60,937 nt of DNA, taken from positions 1,464,551 through 1,525,487 of the forward strand of contig NZ_KB849756.1 of the NCBI RefSeq assembly GCF_000368925.1. The letters run 5' to 3'. Every line of letters starts with the position of its first letter. Positions within the stretch are counted from its first letter, which is position 1. The notes beneath the pieces are model-generated. The model was not told where the DNA came from. It saw nothing but the letters and a program-made list of their open reading frames with translations, and searched no databases. This DNA comes from Acinetobacter bereziniae LMG 1003 = CIP 70.12 (GTDB lineage: Bacteria; Pseudomonadota; Gammaproteobacteria; Pseudomonadales; Moraxellaceae). The position numbers were made by a program, and so were the translations under genes. Of this stretch, positions 8,737 to 17,559 are shown one piece after another.

Positions 8737-9554
8737 AATTTCCAACCTGTTAAAGCAAATAATAAAATGATTAAACCTGATGCAATGCGATACCAAGCAA
8801 AGACCATAAAATCACGTTTGGAAACATAAGCCACCAAAACACGAATCAGAATTAATGCAGAAACAAACGAAACCATCAAACCTACAAAAAATACCGTCCA
8901 ATCTTGAGTAGTTTCATAAATATGATAGTTTTTAAAAAGATCTAATAACCCTGCACCGACAATAACAGGAATACCTAAGAAAAAAGAAAATTCAGTAGAT
9001 GCCTTACGCGATACACCCAACATCATACCGCCAATAATTGTTGCGCCTGAACGTGAAGTACCTGGAATAAGCGCTAAAACTTGAATCAAACCAATATAGA
9101 TTGCTTCTTTAATCGTAATATTATCGACTTCAACTGCATTAACTTTAGGTGGATTTTTCTCTACCCACCAAATAATTAAACCACCAACAATTAAGCCAAT
9201 CGCTACTGAAATATCATTAAACAAAAGTTCTTTTACGATATCACCACAAGTCAAACCCACAATCATGATCGGAATTGAAGCAGCAATAATGCTCACGCCT
9301 AAATGTCGACCTTTAGGCTCGCCAGAAAACAGGCCAATAGCAGCTCCCCAAAGCTTGCCCCAATATTCATAAATGACGGCAGCAATTGCCCCCATTTGAA
9401 TCGCAACAACAAATAAGTCGCTCTTTTCTTTGGTCCAGAAATTCATTAATTCAGATGCAAGAATTAAATGCCCTGTACTTGAAATAGGTAAGAATTCGGT
9501 AATACCTTCAACGATACCCATAATGGCTGCTTTGAGTAGCAGTAAAAGATCCAT
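8730..9554 (-). CDS. uppP: Undecaprenyl-diphosphatase UppP (BacA family)
   Basis: Integral membrane phosphatase that recycles undecaprenyl diphosphate to the monophosphate carrier for peptidoglycan and surface polysaccharide synthesis; its level affects bacitracin sensitivity. 274 residues with seven or eight hydrophobic helices. Both BacA signature motifs are present: GITEFLPISSTGHLIL near the N-terminus and ALIPGTSRSGATII in the second half. ATG start at 9554. The 3' end overlaps rsmJ by 7 bases, and tsaB ends 31 bases upstream, so tsaB-uppP-rsmJ may form one transcript. Confidence 0.97.
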   Translation of the reverse strand: MDLLLLLKAAIMGIVEGITEFLPISSTGHLILASELMNFWTKEKSDLFVVAIQMGAIAAVIYEYWGKLWGAAIGLFSGEPKGRHLGVSIIAASIPIMIVGLTCGDIVKELLFNDISVAIGLIVGGLIIWWVEKNPPKVNAVEVDNITIKEAIYIGLIQVLALIPGTSRSGATIIGGMMLGVSRKASTEFSFFLGIPVIVGAGLLDLFKNYHIYETTQDWTVFFVGLMVSFVSALILIRVLVAYVSKRDFMVFAWYRIASGLIILLFALTGWKLW

Positions 9555-9585
9555 GTTAAATCCTAAAAATTAAAGCGAAAAACGA

Positions 9586-10251
9586 TTATGGCTTGCCTTG
9601 TTCTGGTATTTTTTTCCATGCATTATCACGTAAATATACAGGTAATGCCTGTTCAGCACTGAGCCATTGCTGTTTCAATGCATGTTGTCTTGCAATCGTC
9701 GCAATATCGTTGGCATTTGCAGTAAGCTGCTGAAATTTAGTCGCTTCAGCATCGACCAATGTTGCACCAGAACCAATTAAAGTATATTTTTGATACGCTG
9801 CAGCCTGCTGATAGTCTAATAATTTTTCTTCATCTACAAGTTGCATAATGTTATTTTGATCGAGCTTAAAACTCGCCATATAAACTTCATTCATACGTGC
9901 ATCTAAAACGGCTGTAACTTCTACCAGTTGAGCATGTTGATATGCTGCCTGAGCCAATGCTTGTAATGTAGACACAGGAATGACAGGAATATCATGTGCC
10001 CATGCCAATGCTTGGGTCACTGCGGCATTGATACGTACACCGCTAAAAGAACCAGGTCCACGGCTAAACGCAATCGCAGTCAGCGCTTGATTACTGATTT
10101 GGTTTTGCTGAAAGCCTTGCTCAATCATTGGCAAAATCGTTTGAGTCTGTGCCTTTGCTCGCGTATCAAGTTGAAAATAGAGTGTTTGAGTTTCATCAAC
10201 AATCGAAACGGAACACTGCTCATTGGCAGTTTCCAATGCCAGCAATTTCAT
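9586..10251 (-). CDS. tsaB: tRNA threonylcarbamoyladenosine biosynthesis protein TsaB
   Basis: Non-catalytic partner of TsaD and TsaE in making the t6A37 modification of ANN-decoding tRNAs. 221 residues from the ATG at 10251, with AAGG 8 bases upstream; a TTG two codons earlier is less likely. It begins MKLLALETANEQCSVSI, followed by ILPMIEQ and the signature IAFSRGPGSFSGVRI. These are typical of TsaB, the ASKHA-fold paralogue of TsaD. It lies just upstream of uppP. Confidence 0.95.
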   Translation of the reverse strand: MKLLALETANEQCSVSIVDETQTLYFQLDTRAKAQTQTILPMIEQGFQQNQISNQALTAIAFSRGPGSFSGVRINAAVTQALAWAHDIPVIPVSTLQALAQAAYQHAQLVEVTAVLDARMNEVYMASFKLDQNNIMQLVDEEKLLDYQQAAAYQKYTLIGSGATLVDAEATKFQQLTANANDIATIARQHALKQQWLSAEQALPVYLRDNAWKKIPEQGKP

Positions 10252-10652
10252 GCACAACCTTACTGTATTAAAAATGCTGCCTATGATACTCCACTCATTT
10301 CATTAGCGCGAGAACTAAGCGCTAAAGCCTGTCAGATAAAATCCATCAGATCAAATTCATCTACAAAAAATCAAGGCAATAGACTTTTTTCCTGAGCAAA
10401 AAAAATGTTAACGCTCTCGATGGCAGTGTTCCGTTGAATATCTTTAACGCATGGATACGACTTAAGCAAACTGATTAAATTTTCTTAAAATATAAGGCGA
10501 TGAAAGCAATTTATTTATGTTATGTAATTTTACTTAATGGGATGAGTATTGAAGCGAGAGTACAGCATGTACCCCTCGCCCGAGAAAAATAAAGCCTTAT
10601 TCAAAGACATTATTCATTTTTAAATGACGCTATTCACTTTGAAACAACCATG
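10252..10652. other. 401-base intergenic gap with one strong hairpin
   Basis: No coding frame with a ribosome site was found. The one clear structure is at 10554-10579: GCGAG (10554-10558) pairs with CTCGC (10575-10579), and inside it GTACA (10560-10564) pairs with TGTAC (10568-10572) around GCA. It is followed by an A-rich tail, not a T-run, on the plus strand. It could be an RNA element or the remnant of a repeat. Confidence 0.4.
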
Positions 10653-11186
10653 CTAATCAAACTTAAACTCTTCTAAATTGATAAAATCTTTATAGTGTGA
10701 GGCATAATGCATTGCACTCATTTTTAATAAATTAGCTGCATTTTCATCTAAAGTTCGAATGACTTTCCCAGGAGAACCCACCACCAACGAATTATCTGGA
10801 ATGACTTTACCTTCAGGAATCAAGCTATTGGCACCAATAATACAGTTTTTACCAATCACAGCATGATTTAAAACCACTGCATTGATACCAATCAAACTAT
10901 TCTCACCGATGGTACAACCATGCAGCATTGCTTGATGTCCAATAGTCACATAATCGCCAACGTGTAATTCAATACCTGCATCAGTGTGTAACACTGCGTT
11001 CTCTTGAACATTACTGAAATTCCCTACATGAATTTTCGCATTATCCGCACGAATAACGGCACCAAACCAAACACTGACTTGTTGTCCCAACTCTACTTGA
11101 CCAATTACAGTTGCATTATCAGCAACCCAACCATCAAAAGGCTCATGTAACGCTTTAGGTGCCAGTCCTTTAAATTTATACATCAT
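10653..11186 (-). CDS. Gamma-class carbonic anhydrase family protein (left-handed beta-helix)
   Basis: 177 residues. Hexapeptide-repeat protein related to YrdA/PaaY and Cam-type carbonic anhydrases. The zinc-ligand pattern is visible: VLHTD, then GHQAMLHGC with the paired histidines. Residues such as SVWFGAVIRADNAKIHVG and IGMNAVVL-type repeats (here IGINAVVLNHAVIGKN) give the triangular helix. The C-terminus GSPGKVIRTLDE is typical. Start ATG at 11186 with AAGGA about 10 bases upstream. Whether it hydrates CO2 or is inactive cannot be told from sequence. Confidence 0.9.
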   Translation of the reverse strand: MMYKFKGLAPKALHEPFDGWVADNATVIGQVELGQQVSVWFGAVIRADNAKIHVGNFSNVQENAVLHTDAGIELHVGDYVTIGHQAMLHGCTIGENSLIGINAVVLNHAVIGKNCIIGANSLIPEGKVIPDNSLVVGSPGKVIRTLDENAANLLKMSAMHYASHYKDFINLEEFKFD

Positions 11187-11239
11187 CGTGTGATATTCCT
11201 TTCAATTTTTCCCTGTAACAATACTTTTAAATATAAAAC

Positions 11240-11854
11240 TTATTTTCGATTAAAGATTTGAGATTTAAATGATGGAGAATTCAATAAAAATGGCCAGTTT
11301 TTCTGATAATCCAATCCATATTTAAATAATGAAATTAGAATTCTAGCCGTTAAACCCCAAATAATTTCATTTTCGATTCGCAGGCTAGGAAAATATACAG
11401 ATTGATGTGCCAATCGCACTTCATAAGGAATGGGTTGTGATTCCATCATTTTTTTAATCGGTGCATAAAAAATACGATCGATTTCAGTCGGTTGTGGAAT
11501 CAATTGAATATCAGGTGGAATTAACCCCACCACAGGTTTCACCGTAATTCCGCTTTTTGCTCGCTCCATGGGTAAATCACCAATCAGCTTGACATCAAAA
11601 GGATTTAACGCAGTTTCTTCCCAAGCTTCACGTAAAGCCACAACAATATTACTGGTATCATTCGGATCACGCTTACCGCCCGGAAATGAAACTTCACCAG
11701 CATGGTTTGATAGATATGCAGAACGTCTGGTCAACAAAATTTTAGGATCAGCTTCCTGAGTAATTGCAATCAGAACCGCAGCATTGGCAGGAAATGTTCT
11801 TCTGCCAAAACGTAATCTGTTTTGCAATACTTGTGTTAACTCATGATCCTGCAT
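11240..11854 (-). CDS. Nudix hydrolase, coenzyme A pyrophosphatase type
   Basis: 204 residues from the ATG at 11854 (MQDHELTQVL); a GTG three codons upstream is the alternative. The Nudix box is in the CoA-diphosphatase form: SFPGGKRDPNDTSNIVVALREAWEETAL, with a conserved aspartate before the REAWEE core. The preceding LLTRRSAYLSNHAGEVSFPGG and the later ERAKSGITVKPVVG match the NudL/YeaB group. It probably cleaves CoA or oxidised CoA to 3',5'-ADP and phosphopantetheine. It is 53 bases upstream of the carbonic anhydrase-like gene on the same strand, possibly cotranscribed. Confidence 0.9.
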   Translation of the reverse strand: MQDHELTQVLQNRLRFGRRTFPANAAVLIAITQEADPKILLTRRSAYLSNHAGEVSFPGGKRDPNDTSNIVVALREAWEETALNPFDVKLIGDLPMERAKSGITVKPVVGLIPPDIQLIPQPTEIDRIFYAPIKKMMESQPIPYEVRLAHQSVYFPSLRIENEIIWGLTARILISLFKYGLDYQKNWPFLLNSPSFKSQIFNRK

Positions 11855-11969
11855 GTATCTCACTCAATATTTTTGTTCTCTTTCTATCATATATGAAATT
11901 TTATGGATAAGGCTATAAATGATGCGAAAGTAGAATTTTTCAGTTATGCTGAGTTATCTCACATTTTCA

Positions 11970-12527
11970 ATGAAGCTTATGAGTTTTTGCAGTGTTTGTG
12001 GTCATTCGACAATCGAAAAAATTCCTTTAGGTGATCAAAAAATCCGTAAAGTTTGTACACACTGTGGCACTATTCATTATGTCAACCCTAAAGTTATTTG
12101 CGGCGCACTTGCCCTTTGGGAAGATAAAGTTTTACTTTGTCGCCGTGCAATAGAACCTCGCTATGGGCTTTGGACATTACCTGCTGGGTATATGGAACTG
12201 TTTGAAACCATGGAGCAAGGTGCAGCACGTGAAACACGTGAAGAATCAGAAGCAGAAGTAGAAATCGAACAATTGTACTGTATGTATAATATTCCACGCA
12301 TTGGACAGATTTATGTGTTGTTTAAAACAAAAATTAAAGATGGTTTTTTTGGTGCTGGAGAAGAAACACTCGAAAGCCGATTATTTGAAGAACATGAAAT
12401 CCCTTGGAATGATTTAGCATTCCCAAGCGTTGAACGTACATTACGTCATTATTTTGAAGATCGGAAAAATAATATCTTCCCAATGCACTTAGAAACATTA
12501 GGAACACGTCTCGACCAAACAGGTTGA
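11970..12527 (+). CDS. Nudix hydrolase with N-terminal zinc ribbon
   Basis: About 185 residues. The N-terminus is a four-cysteine zinc ribbon (FCSVCGH ... VCTHCGTIHY) and residues 35-160 are a Nudix domain with the canonical box GYMELFETMEQGAARETREESEAEV. The domain order recalls NudC-like and ADP-ribose or NADH pyrophosphatases. Three in-frame ATGs (11946, 11970, 11979) precede the ribbon and none has a good ribosome site; 11970 or 11979 fits the usual start just before the first cysteine. Divergent from the CoA-type Nudix gene. The substrate is unknown. Confidence 0.85.
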   Translation: MKLMSFCSVCGHSTIEKIPLGDQKIRKVCTHCGTIHYVNPKVICGALALWEDKVLLCRRAIEPRYGLWTLPAGYMELFETMEQGAARETREESEAEVEIEQLYCMYNIPRIGQIYVLFKTKIKDGFFGAGEETLESRLFEEHEIPWNDLAFPSVERTLRHYFEDRKNNIFPMHLETLGTRLDQTG

Positions 12528-12570
12528 TTAAAAATTATTTTATTGATAGTCAATTATATAGAGAGCTAAA

Positions 12571-12604
12571 AAAATCCCCCAATCTCAATTGGGGGATTTT
12601 TTTA
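12571..12604. terminator. Strong bidirectional rho-independent terminator
   Basis: A perfect 13-bp stem (12571-12583 with 12588-12600; core ATCCCCC/GGGGGAT), loop CTCA, with A-run before and T-run after. It serves the plus-strand Nudix gene and the minus-strand filF, which converge here. Confidence 0.96.
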
Positions 12605-12615
12605 GCACAATAAGA

Positions 12616-14559
12616 TTATTTGGTTTTCACTGTATAACACTGTGGCAAACTTACCGATAGCGTCCCTTGCTGACGCTTCGCTAACTCTTTTTGTTCTGTA
12701 GTAAGCTTATCTTTATTAGTATCTGTATTGTTATAGATTGCCTGATAAACCGCTTGTAAATTGACCCAAGTTGCCTGAATTGTTTTGTCTCCATCCCAAC
12801 TGGTTATATTCACCCCACTAGAGGTATTTTGTTCATTAATTAATCGTTGAAGGTTTAAACGAATACCGCCAGAAGAGACTGAAGCTTTATTTAAGTCATC
12901 GTTGGTAGTCCCACTCGTAGGGGTAACGACTAATCTTTCATTCAATCCCACTAAAGCACCATCAAGACTTCCAAAAATAGGATTGGCTAAAATCATACGC
13001 AGTGTAATTGATTTTTCAATATCCCCATTAATATAAGCAGTTCCAGTTGTACCCAGTCGATATTGTTGAACACCTGTTTCTTTATCAATGTAAGTGCTTG
13101 GATCGACATCCGCACAGGTATTTGAATTTAAAGTACCATTTCGACCAAGATTAGTACGGATATCCCCATTTTCATCAATCACAATACCTAGGGTTTGAGT
13201 ATTTGGATTAACTTCAGGATTCGTAAACGTAAATGTAATATTGGCATACAGTGGGAAGTAATATTTTTCTCCTGTTTTTACTGTATTTTTCGTCATGAAA
13301 ACTCTTCGATCTAGATAGTTCGCAGGATTGGTTTTATAAATATCAATACCACCTGAAAGCTGATCCCCATTGAATGTCTGACGCCACTTGCCATAAACCG
13401 TCGTATCTGTCGGAGCAGTGGTCGCACCAGTGGCACGTTTATACATATATTCCGTACCAGCTACATTGGTATTGTTCAGTAATGTACCTTGATAAATGCT
13501 CAGTTGATCTGTTGTTGTTTGATCTTTTTTGAATATCAATGGATTGCTGATTTTTCGAGTGAATGGACTGATCCAACCTTGCTGTGGATTGACATCTAAT
13601 TTTTGTGGAACCACTTGATTGAGTAACAGGAACTTTAACAATGAATCAGCAATGGTGCTACCTTCGACTTTTTGCGGAACACCTATCCATTGCATCGCAT
13701 AACCTGTCGTATAGCCTTGGCGGTCCGTCACGAGATACATATTGGCTATCGATTCGTTCTTCGTATTTAAGTCACTCTTCCCTGTAAAGCCTTGGATATC
13801 AACATTTGCTCCACTAAAAATCAGGAAGTTTGTAGAGTAAATATTAACTAGCGACTGTTGAATCAAACGCTGTGCTGTTAATTGTGCCGAATCGTTATCG
13901 ACCGTTTCAAGATTAAGCCATGGTTTTAATTTTTCTATATAGCTGCCATCAAGAAAATCAGCAACACCAATATCTGCTGGTAAATCTTTCAGGTTATTTT
14001 TTAAATTATCAGATAACTCGATTGGCTGAATATCTCCAACTTGGTTGTTATTTTGCTCTACACCAATCGCTTGGAAAACACGAACCAAGCCAACCATGAC
14101 TTTAAAAGTATCATCATTCATATCCATACTGGCAGGTGTTTTGCCTGTCATGGCACTTGCGATATCAATCAAACCAATCGCAGCAGGTTGTCCCCTCACC
14201 TTTAATGGACGAATTTTATTTAAATCTACATCCCCCAAAACAATTTTACGTTCTGATTGAGAACCCTGAATATAAAATTTTGCCTTATCACCAATTAAAC
14301 AACCGCCAGAAGCCAAACCACCTTCTAATTTGGTGTTGAAATGATTTCGAGTATCTGTACTACAATCAAAATTTAATCCAGTCACTGGATAATCGACATA
14401 AAAACCTAAACATTTTTCATAAGATGCATCACAGCCATTGGTATAAGTGACGATACCTTTGTAAGGATCTTCATTGACTGTTGAACTTTCACCACCACAA
14501 CCAGTAAGTGCTAAACCTAAACTCGTTAAAACGAAAGGGGCTAATACTCTTTTTTTCAT
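12616..14559 (-). CDS. filF: FilF, large secreted lipoprotein of the fil cluster
   Basis: 647 residues from the ATG at 14559, chosen because AAGGACGAG lies directly upstream and overlaps the filE stop. The signal peptide ends in lipobox LALTGC, so Cys21 should be lipidated. The rest is a large soluble protein rich in Asn, Thr and Asp, with an early cysteine-containing region (YTNGCDASYEKCLGFYVDYPV) and no catalytic motif that I recognise. Acinetobacter annotations call this gene 'putative pilus assembly protein FilF'; I know of no experimental support. It is last in the filA-F series and probably sits at the outer membrane or cell surface. Confidence 0.82.
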   Translation of the reverse strand: MKKRVLAPFVLTSLGLALTGCGGESSTVNEDPYKGIVTYTNGCDASYEKCLGFYVDYPVTGLNFDCSTDTRNHFNTKLEGGLASGGCLIGDKAKFYIQGSQSERKIVLGDVDLNKIRPLKVRGQPAAIGLIDIASAMTGKTPASMDMNDDTFKVMVGLVRVFQAIGVEQNNNQVGDIQPIELSDNLKNNLKDLPADIGVADFLDGSYIEKLKPWLNLETVDNDSAQLTAQRLIQQSLVNIYSTNFLIFSGANVDIQGFTGKSDLNTKNESIANMYLVTDRQGYTTGYAMQWIGVPQKVEGSTIADSLLKFLLLNQVVPQKLDVNPQQGWISPFTRKISNPLIFKKDQTTTDQLSIYQGTLLNNTNVAGTEYMYKRATGATTAPTDTTVYGKWRQTFNGDQLSGGIDIYKTNPANYLDRRVFMTKNTVKTGEKYYFPLYANITFTFTNPEVNPNTQTLGIVIDENGDIRTNLGRNGTLNSNTCADVDPSTYIDKETGVQQYRLGTTGTAYINGDIEKSITLRMILANPIFGSLDGALVGLNERLVVTPTSGTTNDDLNKASVSSGGIRLNLQRLINEQNTSSGVNITSWDGDKTIQATWVNLQAVYQAIYNNTDTNKDKLTTEQKELAKRQQGTLSVSLPQCYTVKTK

Positions 14560-14569
14560 AATCTCGTCC

Positions 14570-15889
14570 TTACTGAATAACACTCAGCTTAATTTGTCCA
14601 TGATTTGTTAACTGTTTATTTTCAACATCTATAGCTGAGGATAATGGTGTTAAAAATAGATAAGTCGCTTTTTCTGGTTTTCTCAACACACCTTCCATTG
14701 CGGCATATTGTAAATTGTTGTCGTGTGATTCTTCATTTTTAAAGCCACTCACACCTTCAATGACACAGCCTTGTTCATCTAAAAATACAACTAAAGGCCA
14801 ATAGTAGGTTTGTGTCTTAGAAGAGGATGCGTAGGAGGTCAAAAGTATATTTTGTACCTGAGCATCTAATTTCACCACTTCATAAGCAAAATGCGCTTTA
14901 ATCGGCGCAACAGGCCATAAACCAATCTCTTGATTTTTAAGTGATAAACCTTTTGCTTTAAGTATTTTTTTACCTGTGAAACAAGCTTGTTCTAAATTAT
15001 GAACCACTTCGTCTTTAGGTAATCGGAAATAAGTTGAAGATAGCACGACTGGTTTTTTTTCGTCAGCATCTGGATTGCCTCGAATACGGTTTAAGAGACT
15101 TGTACTCAGTCCCTTTTGTCGTTCAATTGTTTCATAACGCCCATGTACTGCACCAATCTCTGGGGTCATATAAAATCGCTTTTTCCCCTCGAGATTAAAT
15201 TCACGATCTTCCAGATATTCATTATTTACATACTTTTCACCATCAATGATGGTGAAGTTTTTGTCTTCAGTTTCTTGGATACTCTGCGTTTTAAGCGCAG
15301 CTTTGGAAATTTGTGAGTTCTGAGTCGTTAAACTCTTTTGTTGTTTTTCGACTTGTGTAGCTTCATGTTGTGATTTAGCTATTTCAGCAGTTTTAGTTTC
15401 TGGAACAACTACAGCTGTTTTTTCTTGTTCATCTGGCTGTACTGATGACGAAACAGTTTTTTGTGGTTGTGGTTGTGGTTGTGGTTGTGGTTGTGGTTGT
15501 GGTTGTGGTGAAACCTTAACAGTTTCTTGCGGCTTTGTTTGGATTTCTGATGAATGCTTAGTTAAAGGTATCACAGATTTTTTTGGCTCTGGTGCACTTG
15601 TAGGAAAGTGCTCAGGTTGAGTCACATTTTTATTTTGTGTTGTGCTGGATTGAGGTTGAATAGCCTCAATAGATTTTACAGTTTTATTTTCATTCTTTTC
15701 ATTATTTTTTTGTTTGGTTTCAGGTTTTGTTGATGATTCAGGTTTTTGGATAATCATCGGATGCCCATCAGGTCCGATAATGGTATAGAAACTGGATGCA
15801 TAGCAAGCTGATGTGGCTAAGCTCATACCAATTACCAGCCACAAAGAAGTCAAAACTATTTTTTTCTCAGCTTTTAAATGCATTACCAT
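14570..15889 (-). CDS. filE: FilE, periplasm-spanning Pro/Gln-rich protein of the fil cluster
   Basis: 439 residues. An N-terminal hydrophobic stretch (residues 10-32, ending near ACYASS) is followed by FYTIIGPDGHPMIIQKPE, similar to the start of DUF4124-type periplasmic proteins. Residues about 45-190 are low-complexity (Lys, Gln, Pro, Thr) and include eight perfect Pro-Gln repeats, a TonB-like stretch able to cross the periplasm. The C-terminal 230 residues look folded. Two start ATGs (15889 and 15883) both overlap the filD stop, so translation is coupled. Annotated in Acinetobacter as putative pilus assembly protein FilE; function not established. Confidence 0.8.
   Translation of the reverse strand: MVMHLKAEKKIVLTSLWLVIGMSLATSACYASSFYTIIGPDGHPMIIQKPESSTKPETKQKNNEKNENKTVKSIEAIQPQSSTTQNKNVTQPEHFPTSAPEPKKSVIPLTKHSSEIQTKPQETVKVSPQPQPQPQPQPQPQPQKTVSSSVQPDEQEKTAVVVPETKTAEIAKSQHEATQVEKQQKSLTTQNSQISKAALKTQSIQETEDKNFTIIDGEKYVNNEYLEDREFNLEGKKRFYMTPEIGAVHGRYETIERQKGLSTSLLNRIRGNPDADEKKPVVLSSTYFRLPKDEVVHNLEQACFTGKKILKAKGLSLKNQEIGLWPVAPIKAHFAYEVVKLDAQVQNILLTSYASSSKTQTYYWPLVVFLDEQGCVIEGVSGFKNEESHDNNLQYAAMEGVLRKPEKATYLFLTPLSSAIDVENKQLTNHGQIKLSVIQ
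15461..15508 (-). repeat. Eight perfect hexanucleotide repeats within filE
   Basis: TTGTGG on the plus strand (CCACAA in the coding strand) is repeated eight times without interruption, encoding (Pro-Gln)8. A six-base unit keeps the frame, so slippage would change linker length by Pro-Gln steps, not switch the gene off. Confidence 0.9.
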
Positions 15890-17547
15890 CTCGTTCTGTA
15901 GTTAATCCCTAGAATTGTGACTTTGGTATTTGTTTTTACATTCAATCCAGCATATGGGTTGAGCAGTAAATTATCTACCCCTGTTTTATTTGCTAAACTA
16001 CTGGTATTTGCAGGAATATTATCTCGGCTACGTAAGAAGCCCACAGATAAATCAATATCCGTATCTTCATCAAAACGGTAACCTAAACCTAAACCGAATA
16101 ATTGAGCATTATTGATCGGCACCATAGTATTTCGTTTATCATCCGGAATCGCACTGGCACGAGGTTCATAACCTGCTCGAAGTTTTAAACGGTCATTGGC
16201 CGAATACTCAACACCAACTCCCCAGCTCCATGGTGATTTAAAGCCAAGCGGGAAAGCCAATGAAGTATCTGTGACTTGATTGGATAAAAGTTTAGCAATT
16301 TTTAATGCTGAAATTTGGCGATCAAACTCAAATTGGAATTTTTCCCACGCTTTAAAGTCTGTCCACCCAACATCGAAATTCACTTGTAAATCAGGTAAAA
16401 CCTTATATTTTATCCCTGCTTGGAAATGTGCTGGATATTCTAAATCCATTGCGATCAAACCAGATTCTGTTGGTGGTATATAACCTGGAAACCCAAGAAT
16501 CGCAGCAAGGATCTGCCCCGTCGCAGATGAGTTTAAGCCTTTAATCAGTTCTCTTGGCGCATTGGCATTATCGATGAAATATTTACCTTTCATACGCATT
16601 TTTGCCGAGCTTTGATAGACCATACCAAAACCAAAGTTTTCAGTTGGCTCCCACATTAAACCCAAGTTATAGCTTGGACTCAGACTTTGTTCTAAAGAAA
16701 CCTGCATTTTCCCGAACTGACCAAAAGGATTCATACCCTCATTGGCATTACAAATACCAAATAGCAAAAGATCCGTGATCATATTGGAGTTATTTCGGAA
16801 TGGTCCACAAACAGACTCATCCACCATTCGTAATACGCCAATCATTTCATTGGGGAAGCGTAAGTCCGTCTTTAATGCCATGGCATTATATGACATCCCA
16901 ATCGAAGCTCCCAAAGAGAGTTGATCATTGACTTGATATGCAACAGAAGGTGATAAATATGTAATACGTTCAATGGCAACCTGTTGTCCCATAAAGTTAC
17001 CGGGATTTTTATCTTCTGAACCAAATCCTGCCACCATCGGTGCATAAGCTGCGGTTGCATAGGTTAATTTTGAACCTGGTGGGTTATATGAAACCCCACC
17101 AGTAGGCGCCAATACCGGCCATCCGGGTCCCAAATCTACAACTTTCTTTAAAATAGGAATGTATAAACTTGCATATTCAACATCACCACGTACAGAGTCT
17201 TTATAGTCTGTACATAAGCTGGATGGATTATCAGGTGCATCATTACAGATTAAAGGATCATCAGAATAACCAAATACGTTATAACCTGGCGGTGCAGAAA
17301 ACTCTCGTTGAACATCAAAGTTTGCAATGATACCTTGTACGTCTGTCTGTAGACCTTTAAGTTTCGTCAATCCAGCCGGGTTAAAATGAATTGCACTAAT
17401 TCCTGGAGGGTCTGCAGTGACAGCATTCCCCATCGTCAATGAACGTATATCTACAGATAGGTTAAGCCCTAAATGTGCAAATACTTGAGTTGAACACCCT
17501 GTTAATAAAATTGCTGTTACTAATGGGCGCAAACGTATGTTTTTCAT
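15883..17547 (-). CDS. filD: FilD, FadL/OmpP1/TodX-family outer membrane channel
   Basis: 554 residues. After the signal peptide comes the FadL-family N-terminal plug: SVDIRSLTMGNAVTADPPGISAIHFNPAGLTKL, containing the hallmark NPAG. The rest has beta-barrel character, with aromatic girdles, and ends in an aromatic residue (NYRTRW), as outer-membrane barrels do. FadL proteins pass hydrophobic molecules. The signal peptide is odd: it holds a lipobox-like LLTGC and, six residues later, a signal peptidase I-like VFA-H. The ribosome site AAGGAG overlaps the filC stop 13 bases away. In a cluster without fatty-acid genes it may export or dock a hydrophobic ligand; that is inference. Confidence 0.86.
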   Translation of the reverse strand: MKNIRLRPLVTAILLTGCSTQVFAHLGLNLSVDIRSLTMGNAVTADPPGISAIHFNPAGLTKLKGLQTDVQGIIANFDVQREFSAPPGYNVFGYSDDPLICNDAPDNPSSLCTDYKDSVRGDVEYASLYIPILKKVVDLGPGWPVLAPTGGVSYNPPGSKLTYATAAYAPMVAGFGSEDKNPGNFMGQQVAIERITYLSPSVAYQVNDQLSLGASIGMSYNAMALKTDLRFPNEMIGVLRMVDESVCGPFRNNSNMITDLLLFGICNANEGMNPFGQFGKMQVSLEQSLSPSYNLGLMWEPTENFGFGMVYQSSAKMRMKGKYFIDNANAPRELIKGLNSSATGQILAAILGFPGYIPPTESGLIAMDLEYPAHFQAGIKYKVLPDLQVNFDVGWTDFKAWEKFQFEFDRQISALKIAKLLSNQVTDTSLAFPLGFKSPWSWGVGVEYSANDRLKLRAGYEPRASAIPDDKRNTMVPINNAQLFGLGLGYRFDEDTDIDLSVGFLRSRDNIPANTSSLANKTGVDNLLLNPYAGLNVKTNTKVTILGINYRTRW

Positions 17548-17559
17548 ACCTTACACTCC

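Noticed and set aside
17380..17520. Idea that FilD is a lipoprotein because of LLTGC
   Set aside because: FadL-family barrels are normally cleaved by signal peptidase I and a VFA-H site is present; the lipobox is noted only.
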